Origin: Candidatus Limnocylindrales bacterium
Lineage (GTDB): Bacteria > Desulfobacterota > Binatia > UBA1149 > CAITLU01
DNA: 64,000 bases
Reading direction: 5' to 3'
Assembly: GCA_035626395.1 (NCBI GenBank)
Contig: DASPNR010000044.1
Coordinates: forward strand, 1-64,000
The notes beneath the pieces were generated by a model. The model was not told where the DNA came from. It did no database searches and saw only the letters and a program-made list of their open reading frames with translations. How positions within the stretch are numbered: the stretch's first letter is position 1; each line of letters begins with the position of its first letter. The translations under genes were made by a program, and so were the position numbers. Positions 42,594 to 51,477 of the stretch are shown here, one piece after another.

Positions 42594-43070
42594 TCAATGC
42601 TTGGGCGCGCAGCGACACTCCTCTTGGTTCAGGTTGGCGCCGCAACCTGCACACAATCCCCGGCACGACTCCGAGCACAGCAGCGAGTGATCCAGGCCGA
42701 GCAGGGCCTGCTCTCGCACCAGCGGGCTCAGATCCAGATCATCGCCGCTGTAGTGGTCGATCCCCTCGTCGTCCTCGTCGTCGACGCCGGGCGGTGCCGG
42801 CACGATCACGAAGCGGAACTTGCGTAGCAGCGGCCACTCGAATTCTTCGAGACAGCGAGGGCATGACTGCCGGATCGTCGCGGCCACTTCCCCGGAGAAA
42901 TGGACGTCGCTGCCGATCCGATAGATCTCCCCGCTGACGCGCGCGTCCTCGCCGAAGAGCTGGTCGTTCCAGCCGGGACTTTCGCTCAGGCGGCTGTTGA
43001 GAGCCGAGGCGGGTTCGACGAAATCGACCCGTCGGACCTCCTCGGTGAGGTCGGGAACCCTGACGATCAC
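42594..43070 (-). CDS. YceD/DUF177 family protein
   Basis: 158 residues. Features are CPRCLEEFEWPL, an acidic middle, DLSPLVREQALLGL and a C-terminal zinc-type cluster CSESCRGLCAGCGANLNQEECRC. The family is nearly always upstream of rpmF; a role in 23S rRNA or L32 metabolism has been proposed. The GTG at 43070 is chosen because GGAGG precedes it by 5 bases; an upstream TTG at 43127 is also open. Confidence 0.9.
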   Translation of the reverse strand: MIVRVPDLTEEVRRVDFVEPASALNSRLSESPGWNDQLFGEDARVSGEIYRIGSDVHFSGEVAATIRQSCPRCLEEFEWPLLRKFRFVIVPAPPGVDDEDDEGIDHYSGDDLDLSPLVREQALLGLDHSLLCSESCRGLCAGCGANLNQEECRCAPKH

Positions 43071-43136
43071 ACTGGCCTCCGCCGCCGACGAAGCGGGCAA
43101 GCTAGCGGGAGCGGGCGCCGGAGGCAACGCGGCCGA

Positions 43137-44183
43137 TCATGCGTCGGCTGCGGGATCAGGCGCCGGATTTGGCGTCCGCAGGCCCACCGCATGCTCGAGG
43201 CGCCGGATGCGCCGCACGAGCTCGGGCAGTCCGCGCAACGCCGCCATCGCACGGCGCCACCGGCCGATCTCCTGTGCGGGCATTCCCGCCACCGTCACGC
43301 CCGCATCGATATCGGCGATCACGCCCGCCTGCGCACCGATGCGCGCGTCGTCGCCGACGCTGAGGTGGCCGGCAAAACCGGCCTGCCCGCCCGCCATCAC
43401 GCGGGCGCCGATGCGAGTGCTGCCGGCCATCCCGCACTGCCCTGCCAGCATCGAGCCCTCGCCGATGCGGCTGCCGTGGCCGACCATCACGAGGTTGTCG
43501 ATCTTGACGCCGCGTCCCAGCCGGGTCGCTCCGACCGTGGCGCGATCCACCGTGGCGTTGGCGCCGATCTCGACGTGATCCGCGAGCTCGACCGTGCCGA
43601 TCTGCGCAATGGGGAGCGGCACATCCTTGCCCCGCGGCAGGAACCCGAACCCGTCGCCGCCTACGACCGCGCCGGGCTGCAGGACCACGTCGCTGCCGAT
43701 GATGACGTTTTCGCGTACCACGGTTCCGGCGTGCGCAGTGAACCGGTCGCCGATACACGCGCCGGCATAGATGACGACGTGCGGATGGATGACGGCATCG
43801 CTTCCGATGCGCACGCCGTCACCGATGACCGCGTATGCGCCAATGCTGGCATTGGCGCCGATCTCGGCGGAGGCGGCCAGGACGGCCGTCGGATGAATGC
43901 CGCCGTGCGCGCGCGGGCGCGCGTCGAACAGCGGCAGAGCGGCAATGAATGCGCCGTAGGGATTGTCGGCGCGAAGCGCCGCGTGCCCATGCGCATCCTC
44001 GCCATGTGCAACGATGACGGCGGCAGCGCGCGTGGTCGCCAGTTGCAGGCGGTACCTGGGATTGCCGACGAAGGTGAGATCGCCGGGGCCGGCCTCATCG
44101 ATCGGCGCGAGGCCGGTGATTTCGATGTCCGCATCTCCTTCGAACACCAGCTGCAAGCGTGCGGCGAGTTCGGCCAGTCGCAT
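43137..44183 (-). CDS. lpxD: UDP-3-O-acylglucosamine N-acyltransferase
   Basis: 348 residues. An N-terminal uridine-binding domain (ARLQLVFEGDADIEITGLAPIDEA) is followed by a left-handed beta helix of hexapeptide repeats (for example IGANASIGAYAVIGDGVRIG) with the catalytic-site region KIDNLVMVGHGSRIG, and a C-terminal helix (about 310-335). It adds the second acyl chain in lipid A synthesis, showing that the host makes lipopolysaccharide. Other lpx genes are not adjacent. It is divergent from hisG; the 78 bases between hold no convincing promoter. Confidence 0.95.
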   Translation of the reverse strand: MRLAELAARLQLVFEGDADIEITGLAPIDEAGPGDLTFVGNPRYRLQLATTRAAAVIVAHGEDAHGHAALRADNPYGAFIAALPLFDARPRAHGGIHPTAVLAASAEIGANASIGAYAVIGDGVRIGSDAVIHPHVVIYAGACIGDRFTAHAGTVVRENVIIGSDVVLQPGAVVGGDGFGFLPRGKDVPLPIAQIGTVELADHVEIGANATVDRATVGATRLGRGVKIDNLVMVGHGSRIGEGSMLAGQCGMAGSTRIGARVMAGGQAGFAGHLSVGDDARIGAQAGVIADIDAGVTVAGMPAQEIGRWRRAMAALRGLPELVRRIRRLEHAVGLRTPNPAPDPAADA

Positions 44184-44261
44184 TCGCGATTTTTGCCTTT
44201 CACCCCCCTCTCCGCAACTATGCGCGGCCCGGCGCATCGCAGCCGGATGCGAGGATTCATC

Positions 44262-45134
44262 GTGACCGTTCTTCGACTCGGCCTTCCCAAGGGCAGCCTC
44301 GAGCAGACCACCACCGACCTGATGAAGAAGTCGGGCTGGCGCGTCACGACCAGCTCGCGCAGCTATTTTCCGAACATCGACGACGCCGAGATCCAATGCT
44401 CGCTGGTGCGTGCGCAGGAAATGTCCCGTTACGTCGAGCTCGGCTCGCTGGACTGCGGCATCACGGGCAAAGACTGGACCGCCGAGAATCAGTCGGACGT
44501 CGAGGTCATCTGCGACCTCGTCTACTCGAAGGTCTCCTTCCGGCCGACGCGCTGGGTGCTGGCGGTTCCGGCCGACTCGAGCGTCAAGCGGCCCGAAGAC
44601 CTCGCGGGCAAGCGCATCGCGACCGAGCTGGTGGGATTCACCCAGCGCTACTTCGCCGAGCGCAAGATCCCGGTGAAGGTGGAGTTCTCGTGGGGAGCCA
44701 CCGAGGCCAAGGTCGCCGCCGGCATGTGCGACGCCATCGTCGAGGTGACGGAAACGGGCAGCACCATCCGCGCCAACGGCCTGGTGATCATCGCGGATCT
44801 GATGGAATCGAATCCTCAGCTCATCGCCAACAAGACCGCGCTGGCGGACTCGTTCAAGCGCCGCAAGATCGAGCAGCTCGCCATGCTCCTGCAGGGTGCG
44901 CTGCGCGCCGAAGCGCAGGTCGGACTGAAGATGAACGTGCCGCGCGAGTGCGTCGAAGCCGTCATGGCCATGCTGCCGGCGATCACCGCGCCGACCATCG
45001 CCAACCTGTATCAGAAGGACTGGCTGTCGGTGGAAGTGGTGATCGCCGAGGCCACCGTGCGCGACCTCATCCCACGCCTCGTCGAGGCCGGCGCCACCGG
45101 CATCGTCGAATACCCCCTGAACAAAGTCCTCTAG
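44262..45134 (+). CDS. hisG: ATP phosphoribosyltransferase, long form
   Basis: First step of histidine synthesis: ATP plus PRPP. 290 residues, so the HisG_L form with a C-terminal regulatory domain (VGLKMNVPRECVEAVMAMLPAITAPTI) that binds histidine, independent of HisZ. Catalytic part: LRLGLPKGSLEQTT, DCGITGKDW and the PRPP motif EVTETGSTIRANGL. GTG start with GAGG 7 bases upstream. No other his gene is near. Confidence 0.95.
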   Translation: MTVLRLGLPKGSLEQTTTDLMKKSGWRVTTSSRSYFPNIDDAEIQCSLVRAQEMSRYVELGSLDCGITGKDWTAENQSDVEVICDLVYSKVSFRPTRWVLAVPADSSVKRPEDLAGKRIATELVGFTQRYFAERKIPVKVEFSWGATEAKVAAGMCDAIVEVTETGSTIRANGLVIIADLMESNPQLIANKTALADSFKRRKIEQLAMLLQGALRAEAQVGLKMNVPRECVEAVMAMLPAITAPTIANLYQKDWLSVEVVIAEATVRDLIPRLVEAGATGIVEYPLNKVL

Positions 45135-45146
45135 AATCGCCGTGCC

Positions 45147-46460
45147 TTACGGCTCGGCTCGGTACTCGGCGCGAAAGCGGGTCGAAGAATGCGACTCGCC
45201 CGTCAGCGGGTGGCTCCAGCAACGTCCATCGTAGAAACCCCGCCATGCCGTTATCGTCGGAATGAAGGTAGTAGCCGGCGGGAGCGACGACGGAAGCGGA
45301 AGATTCTCGCCCGTGCCTTTCACCTCGAACCCGCGCCAGGTGCTTGCGGCCATTCCGGTGATGCCGTCGGCCTTGCCGGCCGGGTCGTAGTAGCGGTAGC
45401 CCCCGTATCCGGACTCCTGCCAGCAATCCTCCTCCCCGCACACGCCGCCCGGCGGCACGATGGCGGCGAAAATAGGCCGCTCGACGTCACCGTCCACCTC
45501 GTACACGCAGATGGAGAACGTAGTGGAGTCCGTAGGATCACCCATGCCCCAAGGATACGTCTCAAACAACAGCTTCAGCCGGTTCTGCTTCGTGCGCGGC
45601 GTGGTCTTCATGAGCAGGCGGACGCGAGCTGGATCGTCGTCGCACGACTGTTCCGGATCGCGGATGCAGCCCTGGACGCTGTTGCAAACGCCACAAGGCC
45701 AGCAACGGACCGGCTCCCCCGCCACGCAACTGCCATCACCCTCACAAGTGTCGGGAGTGCAGACGGTCCCATCGAGATCGCAGGGAACACCCGAAGGTGC
45801 TGGCGCCGTCACCACACAAGCGCCGTCCGAGCACTCACCCGTGCCACATCCATTCGGCTCGACGCACGGGCCGGCCACGGCAATGTGCTGGCAGACCCCG
45901 CCATCGTCACACTGATCCGAGGTGCATTCGGTGCCGTCGGACGTGCAAGCCGTGCCGGCAGCGTCGATCAAGCACGAGGACGAGCAGCAGTCGCCGTCGG
46001 CAGCATTGCCGGCATCGCATTCCTCCCATTCCTCGAGCTGCCGATTTCCGCACCGCGTGCCGAGGACCATGAAGGTCTGTTTGTCACATTCATAGCAGCA
46101 CGGGTGATCCTGAATGAACTCGTCATACACGGCCGCCGCGATGAATGTCCTGCCGTCGGCGGCGACGCTCCCTTCGAGCACCGTCGGATCGCAGGCACCA
46201 CCGAAGCCTCCCGTAAGCCGAAAGGACCCGGTCGCGTAATCGATCGTGCCCCTCCAGTACGTCGAACCGTTGTCGTGCGCCGGCCACTGCGAGACTTCGC
46301 CGTCGGCCTGAGTAAGGTCCATTCGATAGAGAATTCGGTTCGGTGTCTCCGCCACTACGAGCAGCCACTTCCCCGACATGTCGTACGCTGGCTGCGCCAC
46401 CGCCTGCGACGCCGCCGCCAGGAACAGGTAAGCAATGACGAAATGGGAAGACCGGCGCAT
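45147..46460 (-). CDS. secreted Cys-rich protein with Myxococcus-type repeat
   Basis: 437 residues: a signal peptide (about 1-22, ending AVAQ), a beta-rich N-terminal domain (GKWLLVVAETP...), then a Cys-rich middle beginning CGNRQLEEWEECDAGN, which matches the short disulfide repeat (DUF4215-type) common in Myxococcota secreted proteins. More closely spaced Cys pairs follow (CTSDQCDDGGVC, CGTGECSDGAC). The C-terminal domain has no recognised fold. Probably surface-attached or released. It converges on hisG with 12 bases between stops. Confidence 0.75.
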   Translation of the reverse strand: MRRSSHFVIAYLFLAAASQAVAQPAYDMSGKWLLVVAETPNRILYRMDLTQADGEVSQWPAHDNGSTYWRGTIDYATGSFRLTGGFGGACDPTVLEGSVAADGRTFIAAAVYDEFIQDHPCCYECDKQTFMVLGTRCGNRQLEEWEECDAGNAADGDCCSSSCLIDAAGTACTSDGTECTSDQCDDGGVCQHIAVAGPCVEPNGCGTGECSDGACVVTAPAPSGVPCDLDGTVCTPDTCEGDGSCVAGEPVRCWPCGVCNSVQGCIRDPEQSCDDDPARVRLLMKTTPRTKQNRLKLLFETYPWGMGDPTDSTTFSICVYEVDGDVERPIFAAIVPPGGVCGEEDCWQESGYGGYRYYDPAGKADGITGMAASTWRGFEVKGTGENLPLPSSLPPATTFIPTITAWRGFYDGRCWSHPLTGESHSSTRFRAEYRAEP

Positions 46461-46522
46461 GGCGCTTGCTAGCAGCCCGGCCGCAGTCGGGTCAACGAAT
46501 TATTCGCGATGTTCGGCGCGCG

Positions 46523-47002
46523 TCATTCCGCCGCGCCGACCTCGTCCGGCAAATGCCCCAGCGCGGCCAGAAAATCCGGCTTCTCCTCGGGCGTCATGAC
46601 GTAGATGCCCTCCCAGCCGCAGACCTCTTCGCAGAGCTTGCAGCCCACGCACTTCTTCTCGATGACCTCGACGATGCCGAGGTACTGAGGGCCCGTGTTG
46701 TCGGGCGACGGAGCCAGAGCGTCGAACGGGCAGACATCGATGCAGACGCCGCAGCCGTTGCAGTTGTCAGGATGGACGACCGCGATCGGTCGCTGCGCCT
46801 TCTTCAGGACCGTGGTGAGGTTGCCGTAGGTGTCGAGGATGGCGTCATCGGGGCAGATCACGCCGCAGGCGCCGCAGTCGATGCAGAAGGAGGGCTCGAT
46901 CAAGAACGCTTCGTTCTTGATGCCGCTGATGGCGCGCGTGGGACAGCGCTGCTCGCAGGCAGTGCAGCCGGTGCAGTTCTCGGCGATGATCTTGAAAGGC
47001 AA
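46523..47002 (-). CDS. ferredoxin-type protein with four [4Fe-4S] motifs
   Basis: 159 residues with four complete C-x2-C-x2-C-x3-C sets: Cys10-20, 40-50, 81-91 and 118-128. The first three end in Cys-Pro; the fourth ends in Cys-Gly. It resembles electron-carrier subunits of membrane oxidoreductases (HycB- or NuoI-like in layout) but has no enzyme neighbour. Start: a TTG at 47002 with GGAGGGAG upstream; the open frame to 47107 overlaps the preceding membrane gene. Probably in one unit with that small membrane protein. Confidence 0.85.
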   Translation of the reverse strand: MPFKIIAENCTGCTACEQRCPTRAISGIKNEAFLIEPSFCIDCGACGVICPDDAILDTYGNLTTVLKKAQRPIAVVHPDNCNGCGVCIDVCPFDALAPSPDNTGPQYLGIVEVIEKKCVGCKLCEEVCGWEGIYVMTPEEKPDFLAALGHLPDEVGAAE

Positions 47003-47019
47003 TTTGCTCCCTCCGCCCG

Positions 47020-47235
47020 CTATTCCTGCATCTGGGACAGGATCTCGTCCTTGCGGCCTTCCTGAATGAGTTTGTCGTTGCGCAGCGCCTGCCGCATCGC
47101 CACCCATGTGAAGATGACGACGGTGGCGAGCGCGCCGGCGACCGGCATGTTGTCGGGCTTGCTGATGATGGAGACGAAGCTCTCCCAGGCCGTGAGCTGG
47201 TGGCTATACAGGCCTTCCGAAACTAGGGCGAACAT
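47020..47235 (-). CDS. small single-helix membrane protein beside the ferredoxin
   Basis: 71 residues: a short N-terminus (MFALVSEGLYSHQLTAWESF), one membrane helix (about 33-50, PVAGALATVVIFTWVAM), and a charged tail (RQALRNDKLIQEGRKDEI). The ATG at 47235 follows GGAGG; an upstream frame to 47268 is ignored. It ends 17 bases before the ferredoxin start and could anchor it to the membrane. Family unknown to me. Confidence 0.7.
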   Translation of the reverse strand: MFALVSEGLYSHQLTAWESFVSIISKPDNMPVAGALATVVIFTWVAMRQALRNDKLIQEGRKDEILSQMQE

Positions 47236-47279
47236 GGACGAGCCTCCTGCGATGAGCGCCGAACCCAAGCGATTCGGGC

Positions 47280-47308
47280 AGAGTAAGAGCCGGTCCGGCT
47301 GAAGTCAA
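47280..47308 (-). promoter_or_regulatory. promoter of the membrane protein-ferredoxin pair
   Basis: Minus strand: TTGACT (47303-47308), a 17-base spacer, TACTCT (47280-47285). The expected start near 47273 gives a leader of about 38 nt. Confidence 0.55.
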
Positions 47309-47391
47309 TTCGCCTGGTTCTGTGCACACTAGAAAGGAATCGGGTGCAATGGCCGTCGCAACCCGCTGGCCCGCCACTAGTTTTTGACCTT

Positions 47392-48363
47392 TTATGGTCG
47401 CACGGCCTGGCCAGCCGCCCCGCCGCCGAAGCGGGCGCAGAACGCTTCCCACGTCCGGGCCAGCCCCTCCTCGAATCCGACGAGCACCTGGTATCCGAGC
47501 GCCTTTCGCGCGGGCTCGATGTCGGCCTGGCTCTTCCGGACGTCGCCAGCACGAGCCGGCGTGTGCTGCCTCTCCAGCGGATGGCCGACCGCTTTCTCGA
47601 GCGCGGCTGCGATGTCCAGCAGGGTGAAGCTGCTGCCGCAGGCGATGTTGAAGACGTCGCCCGCCACGCCCTCGGCCTCGGCCGCGAGCAGGTTCGCCGA
47701 GACCACGTTGGTGACGTAGGTGAAGTCGCGGCCCTGCAGTCCGTCGCCATGAACGACCAGCGGCTCGCCGGTGAGGGCCCAGTTCATGAACTTCGGGATC
47801 ACTGCGGCATAAGCTGAGTCGGGACGCTGCTTTGGGCCAAAAACATTAAAGTATCGCAGGGCCACTGTCGGCAGGCCGTAGACGCGCCAGAACACGCGCG
47901 TGTAGCTCTCACCCGCCTGCTTGGTGGTGGCGTAGGGAGAGACCGGGTCCGTGGGCTGGCCGACCCGCTTGGGCAGCTCCTGGCTGGCGCCGTAGACCGA
48001 GGACGAGGAGGAGAAGACCACGCGCGAGACTCCGGCATCCCGCGCCGCCGTCAGCACGTTGAGCGTGCCCGTCACGTTGACCTCGTTGCTGGTGGCGGGG
48101 TCCTCGATGGAGCGCGGGACCGATCCCAGCGCCGCCAGGTGAAGGACGTGCGTGACGCCGCGCATGGCCTCGCCTACGGCGGAGGCATCGCGGATGTCGC
48201 CGCGGACCAGCTCCACGTCGCTGCCGAACTCGTCGAGATTGCTTTCCAGTCCGGTTGCGAGGTTGTCGAGCACGCGCACCGCCTCGCCGCGCGCCAGCAG
48301 CTCGGCGACGATGTTGCATCCGATGAAGCCGGCGCCGCCGGTGACGAGCCAGAGCTTGCTCAG
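47392..48363 (-). CDS. NAD-dependent sugar-nucleotide epimerase (UDP-glucose 4-epimerase-like)
   Basis: 323 residues of the extended SDR family: NAD-binding TGGAGFIG (about 8-15), VFSSSSSVYG, catalytic YATTK and ALRYFNVFGP. It probably makes a UDP-hexose or UDP-hexosamine for the glycan locus. No ATG, GTG or TTG fits: the reading begins at CTG (48363), overlapping the upstream GT2 stop as CTGA, with GGAGAG 6 bases before it. It is the last gene of the surface-glycan unit. The 156 bases downstream to 47235 hold only the ferredoxin promoter. Confidence 0.88.
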   Translation of the reverse strand: MSKLWLVTGGAGFIGCNIVAELLARGEAVRVLDNLATGLESNLDEFGSDVELVRGDIRDASAVGEAMRGVTHVLHLAALGSVPRSIEDPATSNEVNVTGTLNVLTAARDAGVSRVVFSSSSSVYGASQELPKRVGQPTDPVSPYATTKQAGESYTRVFWRVYGLPTVALRYFNVFGPKQRPDSAYAAVIPKFMNWALTGEPLVVHGDGLQGRDFTYVTNVVSANLLAAEAEGVAGDVFNIACGSSFTLLDIAAALEKAVGHPLERQHTPARAGDVRKSQADIEPARKALGYQVLVGFEEGLARTWEAFCARFGGGAAGQAVRP

Positions 48364-49241
48364 GACGCTCTCTCCTCGCCGTCGGTGCGCGCCGCGGCCG
48401 ACATGCCCGGCGGCTGCGCCCCGTGCGACGCGGTTGCGGAATGCGACGTGCTCACGGCCCTCGGCGACACCGCCGGAGGCACGGTGCCCATCGACGACCA
48501 GCCGTGCGCGCTGACGCCGGGCCGGTGTTGCGGCGGCGGCATGCGGTCGAGCACGTTGAACTTGAAGATGAACCACAGCGCGGCGACGCCGTCGCGCCAG
48601 GTGATCTTCTTGCCCTCTTCGTAATCGCGCCCCCAGTAGGAGATGGGCACTTCGTAGATGCGGCAGCGCATCTGGGCCACGCGCGCCGTCACCTCCGGCT
48701 CGAAGCCGAAGCGGTCGGTCGTCAGCCGCATCGTCTTGAGCACCTCGGTGCGGAAGACTTTGTAGCCCGTCTCCATGTCGGTGAGGTTGAGGTTGGTCAG
48801 GACGTTCGAGAGCAGGGTCAGCACGCGGTTGCCGAGCTGGTGCCAGAAGAACAGCACGCGGTGCGCGCCGGCAAGGAAGCGCGATCCGTAAACGACGTCG
48901 GCAACACCGGCACGGATCGGCTCGAGCAGCGTCGGATACTCCATGGGGTCGTATTCCATGTCCGCGTCCTGCACGAGCGTTACGTCACCGGTTGCCGCAG
49001 CCAGCGCCGTGCGAATGGCGGCGCCCTTGCCGCGATTGCGCTCGTGGAAGTAGATCTTCAGCGACGGGTCCTGCTTCTGCAGCCGTTGCAGCAGATCGCG
49101 CGTACCATCGACCGAGAAATCATCGACCAGGATGATCTCGGTGCGCACGGGCACCGCACGAACGCGTGCGATGACGTTCTCGACCGTGTGCAGCTCGTTG
49201 TAGACCGGAATGAGGACCGAAACGGTCAGATCGTCGTTCAT
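48360..49241 (-). CDS. GT2 glycosyltransferase, soluble dolichol-phosphate-mannose synthase-like
   Basis: 293 residues. VSVLIPVYNELHTVENVI, EIILVDDFSVDGT, LVQDADMEYDPMEY (metal-binding) and RGKGAAIRTAL mark the DPM1-like GT-A fold. The block DMETGYKVFR..FGFEPEVTARVA is typical of polyprenol-phosphate glycosyltransferases. It lacks C-terminal membrane helices. The last 55 residues are a Pro/Ser/Ala-rich tail that looks dispensable. It belongs to the surface-glycan unit. Confidence 0.88.
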   Translation of the reverse strand: MNDDLTVSVLIPVYNELHTVENVIARVRAVPVRTEIILVDDFSVDGTRDLLQRLQKQDPSLKIYFHERNRGKGAAIRTALAAATGDVTLVQDADMEYDPMEYPTLLEPIRAGVADVVYGSRFLAGAHRVLFFWHQLGNRVLTLLSNVLTNLNLTDMETGYKVFRTEVLKTMRLTTDRFGFEPEVTARVAQMRCRIYEVPISYWGRDYEEGKKITWRDGVAALWFIFKFNVLDRMPPPQHRPGVSAHGWSSMGTVPPAVSPRAVSTSHSATASHGAQPPGMSAAARTDGEERAS

Positions 49242-49263
49242 GCCTGCTCCTGCATCCTGTCCA

Positions 49264-50337
49264 TCAGCGCTGCGCCGAGGCGGCCGCGCCGGCCGGTGGT
49301 ACCTCGCTGGCCTGTTGTCGCGAAAGACGCGGCGGCTCCGGCTCGGGCTGCCGCCACCGCGAGGCGAAACGCACCAGGCCCACGAGAAATCCGGCGGCCC
49401 AGCAGTGATGGATCATGGCCAGCGCCAGAGCCAGACGCGCCTTGTCGGCCATCGTCCCTTCACCGCGCGCGGCCACCATCAATACGAAGACGACGTAGGT
49501 TGCCAGCGCCGCCAGCCCTATCCACACCAGCGGGCTCCACAGGAGGCCGAGCAGCAGCGATGCTGCGATGGCGGCCTGGAAGGCGGGCGGAACGAAGTGG
49601 CGTACGCTCATCTGGCGCGGGTGCTTCTGCAGCACGCGCACCTTCCACAGCCCGTACTGGTAGAACTGCCGTGCCAGCGCGCTCCAAGACTCGCGGTTCT
49701 GGTACAGCGAGCGCATCGCCGGCGAGACCACGATCCTGCCCCCGGCCTTGCGGATGCGATAGCTCAGCTCGTCGTCCTGGTTGCGCACCAGCTCGGCGTC
49801 GAACAGGCCCACGCGCTCGAAGACGGCCTTCGGCCACATGCCCATGTACACGGTGTCGCAGGTGACCTCTTCGGTGGCGAAGTGAAATTGCGCGCCAATG
49901 CCGAAGCGGGAGTGCATGGCGCGCGCGATCGCGGTGGCGATGGGACCGCCGCCGCGGCAGATCATGGGCCCGCCGACGTTGCTGGCGCCGGTTCGCTGGA
50001 GCAGCTCGACCCCACGGCGCAGGTAGTCCCTCTCGAGCACCGTATGCGCATCCACTCGCGCGATGATCTCGCCGCGCGCCGCGGCGATGGCGAGGTTCAG
50101 GCCGGTCGGCACGATCAATCCAGGGTTGTGGATCACCCGCACGCGCGCATCGCTGGCCGCCAGCGCCGCCAGCATCTGCGGCGAGCGGTCGGTGGACATG
50201 CCATCGGCGACCAGGATTTCCATGCGGTCGTGGGGATAGTCCTGCGCCAGAACGCTTCCGAGACAGCGCTCGATCCAATCCTGCTCGTTGCGCATCGGGA
50301 TGATGACGCTGACGAAGGGCAGCACGGCATCGCTCAT
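49264..50337 (-). CDS. GT2 glycosyltransferase with membrane helices (ExoA-like)
   Basis: 357 residues: VSVIIPMRNEQDWIERCLGSVLAQ, EILVADGMSTDRS, IARVDAHTVLE and RNQDDELSYRIRKAGG, then two or three C-terminal membrane helices (about 252-290 and 308-325). This is the layout of ExoA-type polysaccharide glycosyltransferases. The last 30 residues are Pro/Ala-rich. Its ATG overlaps the GT4 stop (ATGA). Confidence 0.88.
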   Translation of the reverse strand: MSDAVLPFVSVIIPMRNEQDWIERCLGSVLAQDYPHDRMEILVADGMSTDRSPQMLAALAASDARVRVIHNPGLIVPTGLNLAIAAARGEIIARVDAHTVLERDYLRRGVELLQRTGASNVGGPMICRGGGPIATAIARAMHSRFGIGAQFHFATEEVTCDTVYMGMWPKAVFERVGLFDAELVRNQDDELSYRIRKAGGRIVVSPAMRSLYQNRESWSALARQFYQYGLWKVRVLQKHPRQMSVRHFVPPAFQAAIAASLLLGLLWSPLVWIGLAALATYVVFVLMVAARGEGTMADKARLALALAMIHHCWAAGFLVGLVRFASRWRQPEPEPPRLSRQQASEVPPAGAAASAQR

Positions 50338-51467
50338 TGCAGCGCCCTCGCCTCGTCGTAGACGGCGCGCGTGCCGGCGATCATCGCCGGAATGGAAAAA
50401 CGCTCGCGCGCCGCGCGGCGAGCCTGCTCGCCGATCCTCTGTCCGAGCGCGGCATCGCCGGCCAGCTCGAGCGCGAATTTCGTGACGGCCGCTGCGTCTC
50501 CGGCCTCCACGAGGAAGCCGCTGGTGCCGTGGTCGATGACCTCGCCGGTGCCGCCCACGCGCGTGGCGATTACGGGAACTCCCGCCGCCATGGCTTCGAG
50601 AACGACGTTCGGCGTTCCCTCCCAGTCCGACGTCAGCCAGAACTGATCGAGACCGGCCAGAAATCCTGGCACATCGGCCGTCGTTCCGGGCAGCCGCACC
50701 GCCGCGGCCAGCCCGCGCCGCTCGACCTCGGACTGATACCTCTGGCGCAATGAGCCATCGCCGACGATGATGAAGTGCGCATCGGGGCGCTGGCGGCGGA
50801 CCCGCTCGGCCGCATCCAGGAACATGTCGAGGTTCTTCTGCGCCTCGATGCGGCCCACCGTGCCGATGCGCAGGCCGCTGTGTGCGCGCCGCTCGACGTC
50901 AAAGCGCGTGGTGTCCACGCCGTTGTAGACGACGCGCATGAGATGCGCCGGCGCGCCGTAGTTGTCCACGGCAAAGCGCGCCATCTCGCGCGAGTTGCAG
51001 ATCACGGTGCACGAAGACCGCATCGCCTGCCGCATGATCGCGCGCCGCACCGGATGCGGCTCCAGCTTGCAGTTGCGAGCCGAGGTCACCAGCGCCATTC
51101 CCCTTGCAAGACGGGTGGCCAGATAGGCGTAGGCGCTGGCCAGGAACAGGAACGCGTGAACGATCTGGATGCGGTCCTCGCGCAGCGCGCGTGCCAGCGC
51201 CAGGACGCGGCCGACGTCGAAGCTCCCTCGCGAGGCGAGCACCCGCACCGGCACGCCCGCCTCGCGCAGGCGCTGGCCATAGGGCTGATCCTTCCCCGAA
51301 AGACAGTAGACGACGGGATGGCACTGCTGCAGCAGGCCGCGCGCGAGCTCGTAGAGCTGGCTTTCGGCGCCGCCATAGGTGAGCTGGCCGATGACCAGCC
51401 CGACCCGAAGCTGCTCCTGTGCTCCGGCGCCGCCGGCGCCCGCTTCCTTGCTGAATCCCTGCCCCAT
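50334..51467 (-). CDS. GT4 glycosyltransferase
   Basis: 377 residues with a GT-B fold. The N-terminal acceptor part has VIGQLTYGGAESQLYELARGL. The C-terminal donor part has IGTVGRIEAQKNLDMFLDAAERV, FIIVGDGSLR and the EX7E-type motif in SDWEGTPNVVLEAMAAGVPVIATRVGG. It transfers a sugar to the growing surface glycan. It starts 10 bases after the dehydrogenase stop. Confidence 0.92.
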   Translation of the reverse strand: MGQGFSKEAGAGGAGAQEQLRVGLVIGQLTYGGAESQLYELARGLLQQCHPVVYCLSGKDQPYGQRLREAGVPVRVLASRGSFDVGRVLALARALREDRIQIVHAFLFLASAYAYLATRLARGMALVTSARNCKLEPHPVRRAIMRQAMRSSCTVICNSREMARFAVDNYGAPAHLMRVVYNGVDTTRFDVERRAHSGLRIGTVGRIEAQKNLDMFLDAAERVRRQRPDAHFIIVGDGSLRQRYQSEVERRGLAAAVRLPGTTADVPGFLAGLDQFWLTSDWEGTPNVVLEAMAAGVPVIATRVGGTGEVIDHGTSGFLVEAGDAAAVTKFALELAGDAALGQRIGEQARRAARERFSIPAMIAGTRAVYDEARALQ

Positions 51468-51477
51468 CGCCGACGGC

